The notes under the pieces were generated by a model. That model saw only the letters and a program-made list of their open reading frames with translations, searched no databases and was not told the origin of the DNA. The position numbers and the translations under genes are program-made. From the IMG/VR virus record IMGVR_UViG_3300021335_000006, positions 1 to 64,000 of that record: a stretch of DNA of 64,000 nt; one strand, written 5' to 3'. Positions 10,488 through 22,100 of this stretch are shown here, piece after piece; the stretch's first letter is position 1; every line of letters starts with the position of its first letter. This stretch comes from a virus.

Positions 10488-11733
10488 GAATCTTCAAGAC
10501 ATTGTAAACACAGATACCTTCGGCGTTTGGAAGAATCGTACAAACGAAATTCTGTTAGAACTCAGAACTTCAATTGTAACGTTGAATGATGGTATTGGAA
10601 CGGGTGAAGAGAATAGCGGATTTTTAGAAATTGATGGTTATATCGAAGCGTCAGGTTTAATTGAAACAACTAGCACTGACGGCATCAAGACAGATAAGAT
10701 TCAACCTTCTACTGCTCTTGCTCCAATTGAGTTTGCTGGTGACTTAGAAACAACGGGTGAACTTACTTTAATTAGTACAGCAACCACACCCGCTGGCGCA
10801 TCTAATATCCTCAAGTTTTATTTGGATGATGGAATTGTTGACGGAGAAACTTGGAGTATTGGTCCGAATGACACTCACACTCGATTTGAAATCAAGGGTA
10901 CAGATCTTAATACTGGAGACTCCACTGCTTCTCTTCTTTACATTGATGACGTAACTCAAACGCTAGATGGTAATATTACAATTGCTTCTAATCTTTTAGG
11001 AACTGGCGCATACGGTATCACAGTCGCTTCTTGGACAAACGAAATCACTATAGATTTTGCGGGCGATGCGTCTGGTAGTGTATCTTTTGATGGATCAACG
11101 AGTCCCGTTGAAGCAAGCTTAACTGTAACAGCATCAAGCGCCGCACAATGGACAGACGCAAGAACCGTAACCTTTGGTGGAGGAGATGTCACCGGTAATT
11201 TCACAATTGACGGAAGTGCAGATGTTTCTGACATTAATTTACAAGTTGGAGATAACTCACACAATCATACAATTGCTAACGTTACTGGTCTTCAGACTGC
11301 ATTAGATGGCAAGGTAGACGACACCGGTGATACAATAACTGGAGATGTGACAGTAACAGCAGATAGCGGAACTAGCGGAGTTAAGTTAGTTGCTGCCCCA
11401 AGCACTGGTGATGGTATTATCACAACTGGAGATATTACGGCGTTTGGTACACTTTCAGATATTCGTCGCAAGAAGAACATTGAAAGAATCGAAAACGCTC
11501 TTGACAAAGTATCCGAGTTGAATGGATACACATTCCAATACATAGATAGAGAAGATCGGATGACCGGTCTTATTGCACAAGAAGTCGAAAAGGTCTTACC
11601 AGAAGCTGTTTACAGCACAGAAACATTTGACGGAGAACAAACTAAAGCACTTCGTTATGGTAACATGGTGGGCTTACTTGTAGAAGCAATTAACGAACTT
11701 CGTGAAGAAGTCGAAAAACTTAAGAACTCATGA
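10480..11733 (+). CDS. Tail fibre protein with S74 intramolecular chaperone
   Basis: A 417-residue fibre. The N-terminus has a DTFGVWKNRTNEILLELR segment (residues 11-28) that resembles the anchor region of many phage fibres. It is followed by threonine- and serine-rich beta repeats with a VTFGGGDVTGNFTIDGSAD element. The C-terminus from about residue 320 is a peptidase S74 chaperone of endosialidase: LSDIRRKKNIERI, then GLIAQEVEKVLPEAV, then a terminal coiled coil. In this family the domain trimerises the fibre and is usually released by self-cleavage before the serine of the SDxR motif, here Ser326, which would release about 92 residues. The presence of Ser and Lys in SDIRRKK suggests cleavage is possible. 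It is one of four S74 proteins in the window. Confidence 0.87.
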   Translation: MSKNLQDIVNTDTFGVWKNRTNEILLELRTSIVTLNDGIGTGEENSGFLEIDGYIEASGLIETTSTDGIKTDKIQPSTALAPIEFAGDLETTGELTLISTATTPAGASNILKFYLDDGIVDGETWSIGPNDTHTRFEIKGTDLNTGDSTASLLYIDDVTQTLDGNITIASNLLGTGAYGITVASWTNEITIDFAGDASGSVSFDGSTSPVEASLTVTASSAAQWTDARTVTFGGGDVTGNFTIDGSADVSDINLQVGDNSHNHTIANVTGLQTALDGKVDDTGDTITGDVTVTADSGTSGVKLVAAPSTGDGIITTGDITAFGTLSDIRRKKNIERIENALDKVSELNGYTFQYIDREDRMTGLIAQEVEKVLPEAVYSTETFDGEQTKALRYGNMVGLLVEAINELREEVEKLKNS

Positions 11734-11739
11734 TAAATA
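11732..11739 (+). promoter_or_regulatory. Candidate T4-type late promoter box (GATAAATA)
   Basis: GATAAATA differs at one base from the T4 late octamer TATAAATA. It sits at the stop of the preceding gene, 45 bases upstream of the beta-helix fibre start, in one of the few intergenic gaps. Spacing matches the stronger boxes elsewhere in the window. Confidence 0.5.
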
Positions 11740-11776
11740 GACATATAACTCTATTGTATAAAACAAGGTCGAACAC

Positions 11777-14700
11777 ATGGCAGAAGTAAGATTTAGTGAT
11801 CTACTACCACTCGATAGCACTACTATTACAGACAGTGATCTATTTGCTGTTTCTGATAATAGTGAAACTGCGTCGAAGAAGATCGAGTTTGGTGAACTAA
11901 AAGAAGCCATTGTATCTACAGACTTCTTTACATCGAACGCAGGATTAATCGTTGATGCATTAAACGCTCATGATGACAATCCAAGCCTTGTGGGCACAAT
12001 CAATGATTTAAATGCGACTCGACTGTATCACGATACTGGCCTTGTGTCAACTTCTGGATATAAGACTGGCGACTATTTCTTAAACTACGATAATTTTACT
12101 AATACTCCAGATATTCCCGTAAATTTAACTCAGTTATCGAATGACAACAATTACATTCAATTCGACGAACCAAACTCTAGACTGATACGTCAATTCAGTA
12201 TAGAAGATTCTAATGGTAATGTAACGACTCAAACAGCGACAGAAATATCGACTCGATATGTAACGGAAAATACAAATCTTTACTATACCGATGAAAGAGT
12301 GGACGATTTCTTTGTTGAAAACTTTGGTCGATTCTACAATCAATTTACAGCGGCATTCGACAACGGACTTATTCGTGACAGTCTTTTAGATACTGCGGCA
12401 GAGTTTCAGAGTGTAACAGCAAGTCAATCTAGCATAGTAGAAATCCCTTCCGCAGACGTGTTTGAAAACTATCAGAAGGGACAGACTCTTCGAATCTTCG
12501 GCGCATCGCTTGATGATTCAATCGAGGACATGGATGCGTATGAGCAGTCTGGATTTAGTTTATCAGCTAATCGTGCTGGATTTGTAGAAGCTGTAGGTGC
12601 AAAACCCGGAACAGTCGCAGTAGACTTTTCGTATAGAGCCGCACTATTTGATTTACAAGACGGTAAAATCAGTAAGGTTGCGTCAACAACTGCTTCTGTT
12701 GAAATCGCAGTGCCAACAGAGTCTAGCGCCAGTGATGTATATGAGCAATTTAACTCAGATTATTTTATTCGTGTACAGTTTTCGAACATTCCAGCAGGCA
12801 AAGGAATTGCGTTATATCGTCAGCAAGGAGGCGATACCACATATAAATTGACAGCAGTTTTAGGGCCGAAGGAAACTGTAAACAATCAGTGGATTGACTA
12901 TTTCACGTTTGACTATACAACTTGGTCGGGAAAAGATGGTGAGTTTTCTTACGTCAAGCAAGGCGAGATCGAAGCGACAGTCGCTATTGATAATACTTAC
13001 GCTACTGTAATTCACTTCCCAGTAGCAGCCCCAACTCAACCTCAAAGAGGATGGGCTGATGTTCAGATCGAAACTTCAACACAAAATACAGTTGCAGATA
13101 CAACGACATTGACGCTTAGCTCTGCTCTCTACGTAAATACAAATAGAGATTGCACACTTTGTCACAATGATACTTCTATTATACAATCTGCGATTAATGC
13201 TAACGCTGCAATTGGTCGAAAGAATATTCTTCTCAATGCTAAAACTTATATTTCTGATGGACTTGAAGTTCCTAGCAAGTTTGGTTTAGAAGGAACTACA
13301 GCCGTTACTAAAATAATTAGACTTCCTTGGTCTGGAGGTCAAACGGGTGTTTTGAATAATAAGATGATCAAATCACTATCAGATCAGGGTGCGGAAACGA
13401 TTACACTTGTTGGATTCGATCTCGATGGAAACGTGAAGAACTCTTTCCTTTACAACGATGTAGCTGATGGGGATAAGAATTATGCGATTGATCTTGGTAT
13501 TAATCCTATTGACGTAACTATCGATAGAGTTAGAGTCTTCGATGTGGCTGGAGGCGGAGTCTATTCACCTGGTATTACAAACTTAAAGATTACAACTTGC
13601 GATTTCTTAAATAGTGGATTATCAGATAGATATGAATATAATCCAATCGTTGCTGACGCCGCATTCACAACATTGATTACGTCATGCCGCTTTGAGAATT
13701 ATACTGGTAATGTCAATGTTTCTCTGACAGATAAGGGCGTAGTAGCGAACAATATTATTAACAACTGCGGAAGCGGGTTGTTTATTTACGGATCACGATT
13801 CTTTGTATCGTCTCCAAACGTTCTGATTGGACCTGCTAACGAGTTCTTACCAACTCCAGATAGCCTGAACTCTGAATACGATGTTATCAACGTAGATTTG
13901 ACAGAAGCATATCTATCTTCAGATCTATTTTCGAGTGATCAGTTTGTATATCAAGAAAATGGTAGTGCGTTTAATCTACTTCAAACAGCTAGTACCAACT
14001 ACAACTCACTTAATCCTACTGCGTCAACAGTAGTTGGTACTTTGAGCTTTGAATCATTTGCTCTTAAGAAGTCTGGGACAACTGGAGTTGAGGAAATTTA
14101 CTCTCCACAAAACGTGACTTCTATTCCACTTATCTCAAATACGACTTACGAAACTAGAGCGGAAGGTATCTTCGGATTCCAGATTCCACAAGCCGATGTA
14201 GCGTCTGTTAAGAAGGCACCGTTTATCGTTGATGCAAATCCAAATGAAGACTTAAACTTTTCCGGTAGCACTATTACGTCCACGACTACAGATTTGTCTG
14301 GATTCTTAGATGGAGATTCGATTGAGATCGTCGATAGTGATCAAAATAATGGACTCTATACAATCAATGGAGATTCTACAAGCACAACTTTAACTGTTGA
14401 TCAAACATTCAATGGCGTTACTAATAGCGGTGGTAAGATCTTCCAGACCTCAGTGGGTAATAGATCATTTACAGCAATGTATGCTAGAGATAATGATCAT
14501 ATTGGATGGGCATGGTCAGCATCATACGAACAGCAAGTTAAGGCAGCAGATATAACGGGTGTAACTGGATGGTTGCCACAAGGAACTAACGCAGGCGAAT
14601 TTGACTACGCAGGAACTGGTGTGCCAGAAACTGATGCTATATATCAAATACTTGTAACTGATGTCTTGAGCGGATACTTAGCTCCTAGCATTGTTCTTGA

Positions 14701-14968
14701 TCAAGGAACTCCAGTGGCATTTAACGGATTCCATGCAGGATGGAGCAATCAACCTGCTGGCAATAGTGCTAATCAGGTGAATACTGGAGAAGTTTATTCA
14801 ATTGTTCAAAATGGATCGTCGTTTGTAGTGCAAATTAGATTCAATGGTTCCGTATCGGGTCAGACTGTCGCAGAGGCCATTACTGCAAGCAACTTAACTA
14901 ATGGCCAAAACATAGGTCAGATAAATATCACAGATAAGTTTGTCTTAGCGCAAGGAAGGATACTTTAA
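11777..14968 (+). CDS. Tail fibre/tailspike with central beta-helix
   Basis: A 1063-residue appendage protein. The N-terminus (about 1-45) has a short LPLDSTTITDSDLFAVSD anchor-like motif, and LYYTDERVDDFFVENF at about 175 is a common phage-fibre element. Residues about 460-705 look like a right-handed parallel beta-helix of the pectate-lyase type, with short rungs such as ITSCRFENYTGNVNVSL and VVANNIINNCGSGLFIYG. Such folds in tailspikes bind or cut surface polysaccharide; no catalytic residues can be assigned here. A small beta module with NFSGSTITSTTTDLSGF occurs at about 823-888 and is shared with other virion proteins in the window. Expression is probably from the box at 11,732. The stop overlaps the next start as TAATG. 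Confidence 0.8.
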   Translation: MAEVRFSDLLPLDSTTITDSDLFAVSDNSETASKKIEFGELKEAIVSTDFFTSNAGLIVDALNAHDDNPSLVGTINDLNATRLYHDTGLVSTSGYKTGDYFLNYDNFTNTPDIPVNLTQLSNDNNYIQFDEPNSRLIRQFSIEDSNGNVTTQTATEISTRYVTENTNLYYTDERVDDFFVENFGRFYNQFTAAFDNGLIRDSLLDTAAEFQSVTASQSSIVEIPSADVFENYQKGQTLRIFGASLDDSIEDMDAYEQSGFSLSANRAGFVEAVGAKPGTVAVDFSYRAALFDLQDGKISKVASTTASVEIAVPTESSASDVYEQFNSDYFIRVQFSNIPAGKGIALYRQQGGDTTYKLTAVLGPKETVNNQWIDYFTFDYTTWSGKDGEFSYVKQGEIEATVAIDNTYATVIHFPVAAPTQPQRGWADVQIETSTQNTVADTTTLTLSSALYVNTNRDCTLCHNDTSIIQSAINANAAIGRKNILLNAKTYISDGLEVPSKFGLEGTTAVTKIIRLPWSGGQTGVLNNKMIKSLSDQGAETITLVGFDLDGNVKNSFLYNDVADGDKNYAIDLGINPIDVTIDRVRVFDVAGGGVYSPGITNLKITTCDFLNSGLSDRYEYNPIVADAAFTTLITSCRFENYTGNVNVSLTDKGVVANNIINNCGSGLFIYGSRFFVSSPNVLIGPANEFLPTPDSLNSEYDVINVDLTEAYLSSDLFSSDQFVYQENGSAFNLLQTASTNYNSLNPTASTVVGTLSFESFALKKSGTTGVEEIYSPQNVTSIPLISNTTYETRAEGIFGFQIPQADVASVKKAPFIVDANPNEDLNFSGSTITSTTTDLSGFLDGDSIEIVDSDQNNGLYTINGDSTSTTLTVDQTFNGVTNSGGKIFQTSVGNRSFTAMYARDNDHIGWAWSASYEQQVKAADITGVTGWLPQGTNAGEFDYAGTGVPETDAIYQILVTDVLSGYLAPSIVLDQGTPVAFNGFHAGWSNQPAGNSANQVNTGEVYSIVQNGSSFVVQIRFNGSVSGQTVAEAITASNLTNGQNIGQINITDKFVLAQGRIL
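14920..14927 (+). promoter_or_regulatory. Weak candidate late promoter box (GATAAATA)
   Basis: GATAAATA inside the end of the beta-helix fibre gene, 48 bases before the next start. This is the same box and nearly the same spacing as at 11,732. It may be chance in AT-rich coding sequence. Confidence 0.25.
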
Positions 14969-17900
14969 TGTCTAGCATTACTAATGTAAATAATAATTCC
15001 AGTATTGTAACCGTAGGACGGACTACACCAGTCTCGCCCGGTCAACAGCCTGCTGAGAAGTCGATTCCTGTTGTCCTTGCTTCAGATCAAACTGCGATTC
15101 CCGTAGAAGAGCAAAACAAAGTACAGTCAGAAGTTGCACTTTCGCTTCTTGGTATTCCCCGAGCGGAAGTAGCGCTTGGTATCTTCGCTGATGTAAACAC
15201 ATATGACGTTAACCCATCAGAATGGTCAAACGCTCCCGAATTTTATCTCGCCGGACACGGTATTAAGCACCTTCCTAACGAAGCGGGTGCTCTGGTTGAA
15301 GCGCCTAGAAATAAGACTGCTGTACTGACATCAAAGCGTTTCTTCCGCTATCAGCCAGGTCGAGTATCAGCGGCTACATTCGGTATTAAGTCTACTATTT
15401 CTGCTGCCGGATACGCTCGAAATCCTGTGATCCGTAAGTATGGTATTTTCGATAACTTCGACGGATACTATTGGGAAACTAAAAACAGTGGCGTAGGAGA
15501 TAACTTCTCATGTGTTCGTAGAACTCAGTCTGTATCTAGATCGCCCTCTACGCAGTATGGTGTTGCGGGACAAACTCCAAAGAGAGGTCCACAAGAAACT
15601 GGCTCAAATGTATCGGTAACTCAGGTCGACGATTATCGCTTCTGTGGTCAAGGTGAAAAAGAGATTGCCTCTTCTCCAAATCTTTTAGTAAGGGATAGAG
15701 AAATTCTTACCGGTAAGAGATTCGATCTTGTCGAAGCGACTTATGCTACTATTGTTGTAGCCTACGACCAAAGCTCTAATACTCTCAATATTGAGGGCGG
15801 CGGTACATTTACTGGATCTGGACCAGACGCTACTGACACAAATACAGTTGAAGGTGAAGTAGTCAACAACTATTATTACGATCTTGCACGAGGTATTTAC
15901 GGAACTGGGGCAGTAGGATCAGCAGAAGACGGCGGTGTAGATGACGGTCTTGAACTGATTCGACTTGTAGAAGAAAAGTGTAAGAGAGACGCCGACTATT
16001 GGATAGACTTTTTCCTTCAAGATATGGAGTGGGGTGGAACAGCGCACACAATTTGGAATCTGACTAATTTCACGACAGCACTGATCCCAAACTTCTCAGC
16101 GTTTGAGGGAGCATTTTATACTCAGCTAAGCACAGACATTGGAGCAGATCCAGACTTGAGTGCTGCAGCTATCACAAAGCTTCAGAGCCTTGTCGGAACA
16201 GTAAATTCTAACTTGGAAGCATCTAGCAATCATTACACAACTCCCGTAAACTGGACAGGTATCGCTGGATTCTCGTATGGTAGCCGTGGACAAATTGACA
16301 CATTCTATGACGTTAAGAAAAACTATTGGGGATACTTTGTTTCTACTTTTAGTGATAGTGGTGCGGCTACATCAAATCCATACAACGATAGAGTAGTTTC
16401 AACTTACTTTGACGAATCTAATAATCCAATTACAGACGATACTGCTACTGCATACACAGGTAAGTACGGAAGAACATTTACGCTTGCTGAGGTCAAGTAT
16501 AAGTGTCAACGAGATATTGCGGACTTTGTTGTTGAAGGATTCAAGAACGATATTGCTGGCGGCGGTATCGCAGAAACAAAATATAATATGTCGATGTACT
16601 ATCAAGATGCTGGACTTTCAGTATCATCTCAGAATGTTACGGAAAAGCCTAGGCATCAATATCTTAAGAGACTCATCACTTTTGATTTGACAGATAAGCT
16701 GGGCTACGCTACTAATAATACTAACTACGTAAAGCAGGAAGATCTTAGTGATAAAGTTATTGCTAACTTTGATTTTGAAAACGTAGAAACAACAGTAACT
16801 GGTGAGCGAGGATTTGCAGGTAACTTGGTTGCTCTTCGTGACGGCCTGATTATGGTTCACGCTGGTGTCTACGATCCAAACTTACTCAAAGAAAAGAAGA
16901 AGATTCGAGTTGTATGTGATACTGATAATCAGTTGAAGTTAACTGAAGGTAAAGTAACATTTGGACAACACGTTCGATTCGCTCAAGCCGGAGATACAGT
17001 TGCGACTATTGGAGGCTTAGAGCCTGGTGCAATTTATCAAGTAGATTCTGTAGTTGGCCCGAAGGGTAATGAGTTTACTTTGAAGTCTACGGATGGAGTA
17101 ACAGCAATTAACTTTACTCAAGCTCAGTTTGCAACAGCGGAAGCGAATGGTGGCAATCCCGCAAATGTCTTCTTCGAGACAGTTGTTCCTTTCTTAATGC
17201 CCGATAAGGCTGTAACAACAGGTAACGTTACATACAATGGATATGATCCAGATATCTATCGTCCGGTTGGGCTTGGAGGCTCTGGTAACCCAATCCAAGA
17301 ATCAGCGGATCCATTCCCAGAAGGAATGATGTTCCCTTATCAATACTCAAGTGATGGCTATATGCCCACAAGCACTGCGGATGCACAAGCGGTCGCTGAA
17401 AGTGGACTTCTCGTTGGGTTTATTAACACAGCATGGGCGATTACAAATCAGCAGGAGGCGCTTGAGCTACGAAAGCAAATTGATGCTGTTAACTTTATTC
17501 CCGAGTATATTAACTGGGTTAAAAATAACGTCAAGCCAGAATTCTGGGGCGTATATGAATATCGAGTTCCAAGAAGTCGATATAGTTTCGACAAACTTGA
17601 CGGAAAGTCAAACTCATCGGCCAAGCATGGATATCGAGTATACAGTGACGTAGCAACTGGTGATACTGGTATCGTTCGACCCGGACAAGCATATGCACCG
17701 GGCGGACAGATTGCTACAGCCGATAGTTTGTATAGCTTTGACTTCACGAAAGTGACGATGCTTAAGATTGAATTCTCATGGTACGGTGCGGTAGGTGCAT
17801 TGTTCTTAGCATACGTTCCCGTAGACAACGGAGAAGCACGTTGGGTTCGAGTCCATCACTTGAGAGCGTCGAATCAGTTGAAGATTGCTTCGCTTGGTAA

Positions 17901-19137
17901 CGCTACACTTCCAATCACGTATAATGTATACGGCGGTGGTGATACGCTTGCACTCGGCGATGAAGAAGAGTCTTTGACACCAGCCGGAGCAAACTACGAA
18001 ACAAACTCTCACAACATTGTAAAGTATGGTGCTTCTTACTATATCGATGGTGGAGATAGAGGAACAGTAAGACTTTACTCTCACAACAATGAAAGTCTCG
18101 TTCCAGCCGCAGGCAAGAACTGGGCATTGTCTAATGGTACAAGCACATACAATGCGGCTGATCCAGATGGTCCTGCTATTACACTTAATCTCAGCGGAAC
18201 GTCAAACGATACTATTAACTCGACGTATTTCATGGGAGCATTGCTAAAGACAACCAATGCGGCTGATCAAAACATTCGAGTAATTTATGCAAATGGATTA
18301 GACTCAGGATCGACTGGTAAGCTTATTCTGTCTTCCGCTCCGCAGGACACAACTGTTAGCAACTTTACCTTGATCGCTGATCGTGCAACCAATGTTTACG
18401 GTCTTGAAACAAAGCGAGTTATTTTAAGTACGGAAGAAGGTAACGCTGTTCGTAACAGAGTTCAGGTTTATCCCACTAAGATGTCTACTTCAAACATCGG
18501 TAACAACCCTGTTCGTTTGAGAATGAGAAAGACTCCAATTTTCCAGACTGAAGTACAGCCCAATGGTACGCTGACAATTGCATCTTTGTATGATATCACT
18601 TCAGCTAATCTTCCGCTCGACGTTACTGAGTCTGGTGGCGCTGGAACATACATGGCAAACGGAGAAGAAATTTACGGCTGGTTCAGAGCGCTGATTGATT
18701 CGACTTCTTCTGTCACAGTATTCGGTCGGTTGTACAAAGAAGCGGATGAATATTATTTCGATGCTAAAACAACATTTAGCGGTGTAATTACATTAACGCT
18801 TGATGCATTCCTACCTGATAAGCGATTTGATGTCGGAGGTGTTGAGTACACCACAACGACTAAAGTCACTGAAGAGAAGGAAGGACTGAGTTCTATCTTG
18901 ATTGCAACTGATCCCGTTGTTCCTATACCCGGTACTGGAATTAACGTAGCGACAGTTTATCTACAGCAAGGAACTGAGCAATTTGATTTGGCGTCATACT
19001 TCGATTATAACAAAGAATATTTGTCATTCCCACTTACTGATACTACGGAATCTTTGTATCTTGCTGTTGACTCTGATACAGCGGAAAACGATCTAGATGA
19101 CAATATAAGTATAGGAATAACGTGGGAAGAGCAGTGA
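14968..19137 (+). CDS. Giant virion structural protein, paralogue A
   Basis: A 1389-residue protein starting at an overlapping TAATG. It is a paralogue of the next gene. Both share an N-terminal block (SLLGIPRAEVALGIFADV here, about residues 55-72), a FRYQPGRVSAATFGI block near residue 125, and a block containing KIEFSWYGAVGALFLAYVPV near residue 930. These blocks also occur in marine T4-like phage structural proteins, as I recall. Between the second and third block it carries about 680 extra residues that hold two cysteine-RD helical modules (Cys338 in KCKRD and Cys513 in KCQRD). A 33-base stretch at 17,815-17,847 is identical in the paralogue. It is probably an appendage or baseplate-attached protein; I do not know its exact role. 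Start is fixed by the overlap with the previous stop. Confidence 0.75.
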   Translation: MSSITNVNNNSSIVTVGRTTPVSPGQQPAEKSIPVVLASDQTAIPVEEQNKVQSEVALSLLGIPRAEVALGIFADVNTYDVNPSEWSNAPEFYLAGHGIKHLPNEAGALVEAPRNKTAVLTSKRFFRYQPGRVSAATFGIKSTISAAGYARNPVIRKYGIFDNFDGYYWETKNSGVGDNFSCVRRTQSVSRSPSTQYGVAGQTPKRGPQETGSNVSVTQVDDYRFCGQGEKEIASSPNLLVRDREILTGKRFDLVEATYATIVVAYDQSSNTLNIEGGGTFTGSGPDATDTNTVEGEVVNNYYYDLARGIYGTGAVGSAEDGGVDDGLELIRLVEEKCKRDADYWIDFFLQDMEWGGTAHTIWNLTNFTTALIPNFSAFEGAFYTQLSTDIGADPDLSAAAITKLQSLVGTVNSNLEASSNHYTTPVNWTGIAGFSYGSRGQIDTFYDVKKNYWGYFVSTFSDSGAATSNPYNDRVVSTYFDESNNPITDDTATAYTGKYGRTFTLAEVKYKCQRDIADFVVEGFKNDIAGGGIAETKYNMSMYYQDAGLSVSSQNVTEKPRHQYLKRLITFDLTDKLGYATNNTNYVKQEDLSDKVIANFDFENVETTVTGERGFAGNLVALRDGLIMVHAGVYDPNLLKEKKKIRVVCDTDNQLKLTEGKVTFGQHVRFAQAGDTVATIGGLEPGAIYQVDSVVGPKGNEFTLKSTDGVTAINFTQAQFATAEANGGNPANVFFETVVPFLMPDKAVTTGNVTYNGYDPDIYRPVGLGGSGNPIQESADPFPEGMMFPYQYSSDGYMPTSTADAQAVAESGLLVGFINTAWAITNQQEALELRKQIDAVNFIPEYINWVKNNVKPEFWGVYEYRVPRSRYSFDKLDGKSNSSAKHGYRVYSDVATGDTGIVRPGQAYAPGGQIATADSLYSFDFTKVTMLKIEFSWYGAVGALFLAYVPVDNGEARWVRVHHLRASNQLKIASLGNATLPITYNVYGGGDTLALGDEEESLTPAGANYETNSHNIVKYGASYYIDGGDRGTVRLYSHNNESLVPAAGKNWALSNGTSTYNAADPDGPAITLNLSGTSNDTINSTYFMGALLKTTNAADQNIRVIYANGLDSGSTGKLILSSAPQDTTVSNFTLIADRATNVYGLETKRVILSTEEGNAVRNRVQVYPTKMSTSNIGNNPVRLRMRKTPIFQTEVQPNGTLTIASLYDITSANLPLDVTESGGAGTYMANGEEIYGWFRALIDSTSSVTVFGRLYKEADEYYFDAKTTFSGVITLTLDAFLPDKRFDVGGVEYTTTTKVTEEKEGLSSILIATDPVVPIPGTGINVATVYLQQGTEQFDLASYFDYNKEYLSFPLTDTTESLYLAVDSDTAENDLDDNISIGITWEEQ

Positions 19138-19140
19138 TCT

Positions 19141-22100
19141 ATGCCAAAGCAAATACAGATTGGTTATGACAAGGTACCAGCCCCTGTAACCAAACAGTTT
19201 CCTCAACTCGTCGATATCGAGGGTATTCCCCTTACTGATTCAGCGGGGAACCCTCTGCTTACAGAAGAGGATGCTATTCTTGGGTCTTTCGCTCGGGCTG
19301 AAGCCGCACTATCAACTGTCGCAAATAATACAGGAAAAGAGCAATCCATTCCTGTCGTTGAGCAGTTTCCATTAGAGTCTGAGGTTAGTAGCTCACTACT
19401 AGGCGTTCCTCGTGGTGAAGAACAATTGAGTCTTTTTTCTGATGTATCTACATATGGTCTAGATGAAGATAATTGGAACTACTACACATTCAGCTCACCA
19501 ACAAAGTATCCTATTGAATGGTTCACTAAAGAGAACACTAAATTTGGTCGAAGACGATATCCTGATTTCTACGAGGGCACTGAAGAGCAAGCGCTTTATT
19601 TAGAATCTTTTCCTACACAGTACACATTTCCACGTGGTCCTATTGAAAGCAGAGAAGATGAGCCAGGCTCTCAGTTTAGAAACTATATGAACTTTATCGC
19701 TCTCGGTAAAGTTTTATATAAAAGATTCTCCGGATCGTCTGCGGGCGCTTTTGCTGAGTTATACTTCTTAGATGACGATATTCAAATTGTAGCAAATACC
19801 AATGGTGATGTTATCAATATTGATGCTGGTGAATTTCAGTATACTATAGGAGATAGAACAAGCGGATTTCTCCTAAATGCTCAAGATTATTTTGACGTAG
19901 ACTACGGTCCAAATTTACAATCATCGTTTGATCAGATTGAAAAGTGGACAGAGCTTTTCATTGAAATTCAAGACGGAACTGCTCAATTGCCAGATGGATT
20001 CACTGGCGGATCTTCGGGAAACTTCGTAGATACAGAGGACTTTGATGCGATTCAAACATTCGCTGTTCAAAACTGTCGGCCTGGTGCGAGTTCTACAGCG
20101 GAATCGTTTGCAATTCTTGAAAGTAAAAACACATATCGATATCAACCCGGACGTATTTCTGGATTCACATTTGGTATTCGTTTGCAGGCTGATCCTCAGT
20201 CTTCAGCGAACTATATCGAATGGGGATGCTCTAACTCAACTGATGAATATATGTTTCAGTTGGTTGGTTCAAGATTAAACATTGTACGTCGAAGTGTTGT
20301 CCCATTTCCTCAAGAGTTACTTGAAGATAGATTTGGTAAAAATTTCGATGATCAGATTCTAAAGTATCCTGTAGGACTTGGAAATGAAAATCCATTATGG
20401 GAGACTGTGTTTGAGAGACGTGATTGGAATGGAGATAAGCTAGATGGTTCCGGCCCATCTGGTTATATTCTTTCGTTCGAAGACGTTACCATGTACAAAA
20501 TTGAGTTTTCGTGGTATGGCGCTATTGGTGCAAAGTTTTATGCATATGTTCCCGTAGACAACGGAGAAGCACGTTGGGTTCTCATGCACACTCTCGTTAT
20601 TGAGAATGGTATGGATGGTCCGATCATGCAGAATCCAGATATGAAGTTCAAGTATCTTCTGTACGCTACAGATACTTCTAGAATCTTTCAGCCTCTATAT
20701 GTTTTCAAGTATGGATCTTCTTACTACATCGATGGCGGCGATGAAGGAACAATTAGGCTTTCGACATTTACGACTGATTCAAAAGAGTTCTTGAATCGGA
20801 AACCAATTATTGGTATACTACCTAAAGAGTCTATTTTAAATCAAGATGGATTTGAAATCGATAACTTTAAGAAAGGGTACCCAGATACAATTTCTGTCGC
20901 TTCCGATACAAATGTAAGAATCGATATTGAAGAAGTGGTAGGTGCTCCATCTGGGCAGCACTTTACATTTCAGCCAAGTTTAATTAATGCGGAGAGTCCA
21001 TTTTCAAGAGAACTTCCATTTATTTTTGGTACAGAAGGAGCGGGTGGAAATCAAGCAGAGGATCAGCCTGCAATAGATTCCATTTCGCTGAGAGAAAGCG
21101 AGCTACCTTCTATTAGCAACGTCACCGGATTTACTTTTGATGCTAGTTATATAGAACATCCGACTGAAGATCTTTCTATTTTCCAGCCCGGTGATGAAAT
21201 CCTTGTAAGTGGATCTACATCGCAAGATGGAAGATATCTTGTGCTTTCTTACGATCAACCAAATAATGAATTGTCAATTCGATACCTCCCCGATGCTCAA
21301 CCAGACATTACAGTAAACGGATTCCCAGGTGGAGACGACAGTAATGCTGATTCTGCTGCAGTGTCAATCAAAACAACTGGAATTAAAGAAACCGAAGACG
21401 AAGCAAAACTAATCGGGAATGGTATATACAACGTATATTTGCAGTATGAAGCAAATGCAATTTTAAATGATCAATTACTCTCTTCAGCAATACTAAGAAG
21501 AAGACAGTATTTACTCGGTGTAGACACAATTAGCAAATTTGTTAAAACTGATGGCCAAACACTTGTTGAAGCTGGTGATCGATTTGATGCAAGAGTGAGT
21601 GCATATAATACAATAACTGCGTCTACTGTACCAATTTATGCCAATGAATTTATTGTTCACTTTATGGTTCCAAATCCGAGAGATCCAGAATACGCAAGCT
21701 ATCACTATGCAGACTTCGGATTTACCTTTACATCTTCCGTTCCTCAAACTGCTTTCTGTGACAATGGAGAGCAGAGATTAGCGTTTGTAGATCCACTAGA
21801 TCCAGGTTTAGTACCAAAAGAAATTGATCTTAAATTAAATCCATTTGTCGAATACCATCATTACGATTCTCAATTTGACTTTATTAACAAAGCGGAGTAT
21901 CGAGAATGGGATCCTGCGTTTGGTGAGCGGTTTATGATCGATTCTCGTCAACCAGCCCCCGATGGCGGCAATGACGGATATATCGCAGCGTTCAAAGGAT
22001 CTGTAACGTTTAGCGACTATGATATTCAAAGTGATTTAGCTCAAGCACAATCAGAGCTACAATCAACCGGACTCTATCGACTTTACTTTTCAAGTATATC

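Noticed and set aside
11455-11733. S74 domain as an active sialidase
   Set aside because: S74 is the chaperone part released from endosialidase-type fibres; no sialidase catalytic domain is visible in any of the four proteins.
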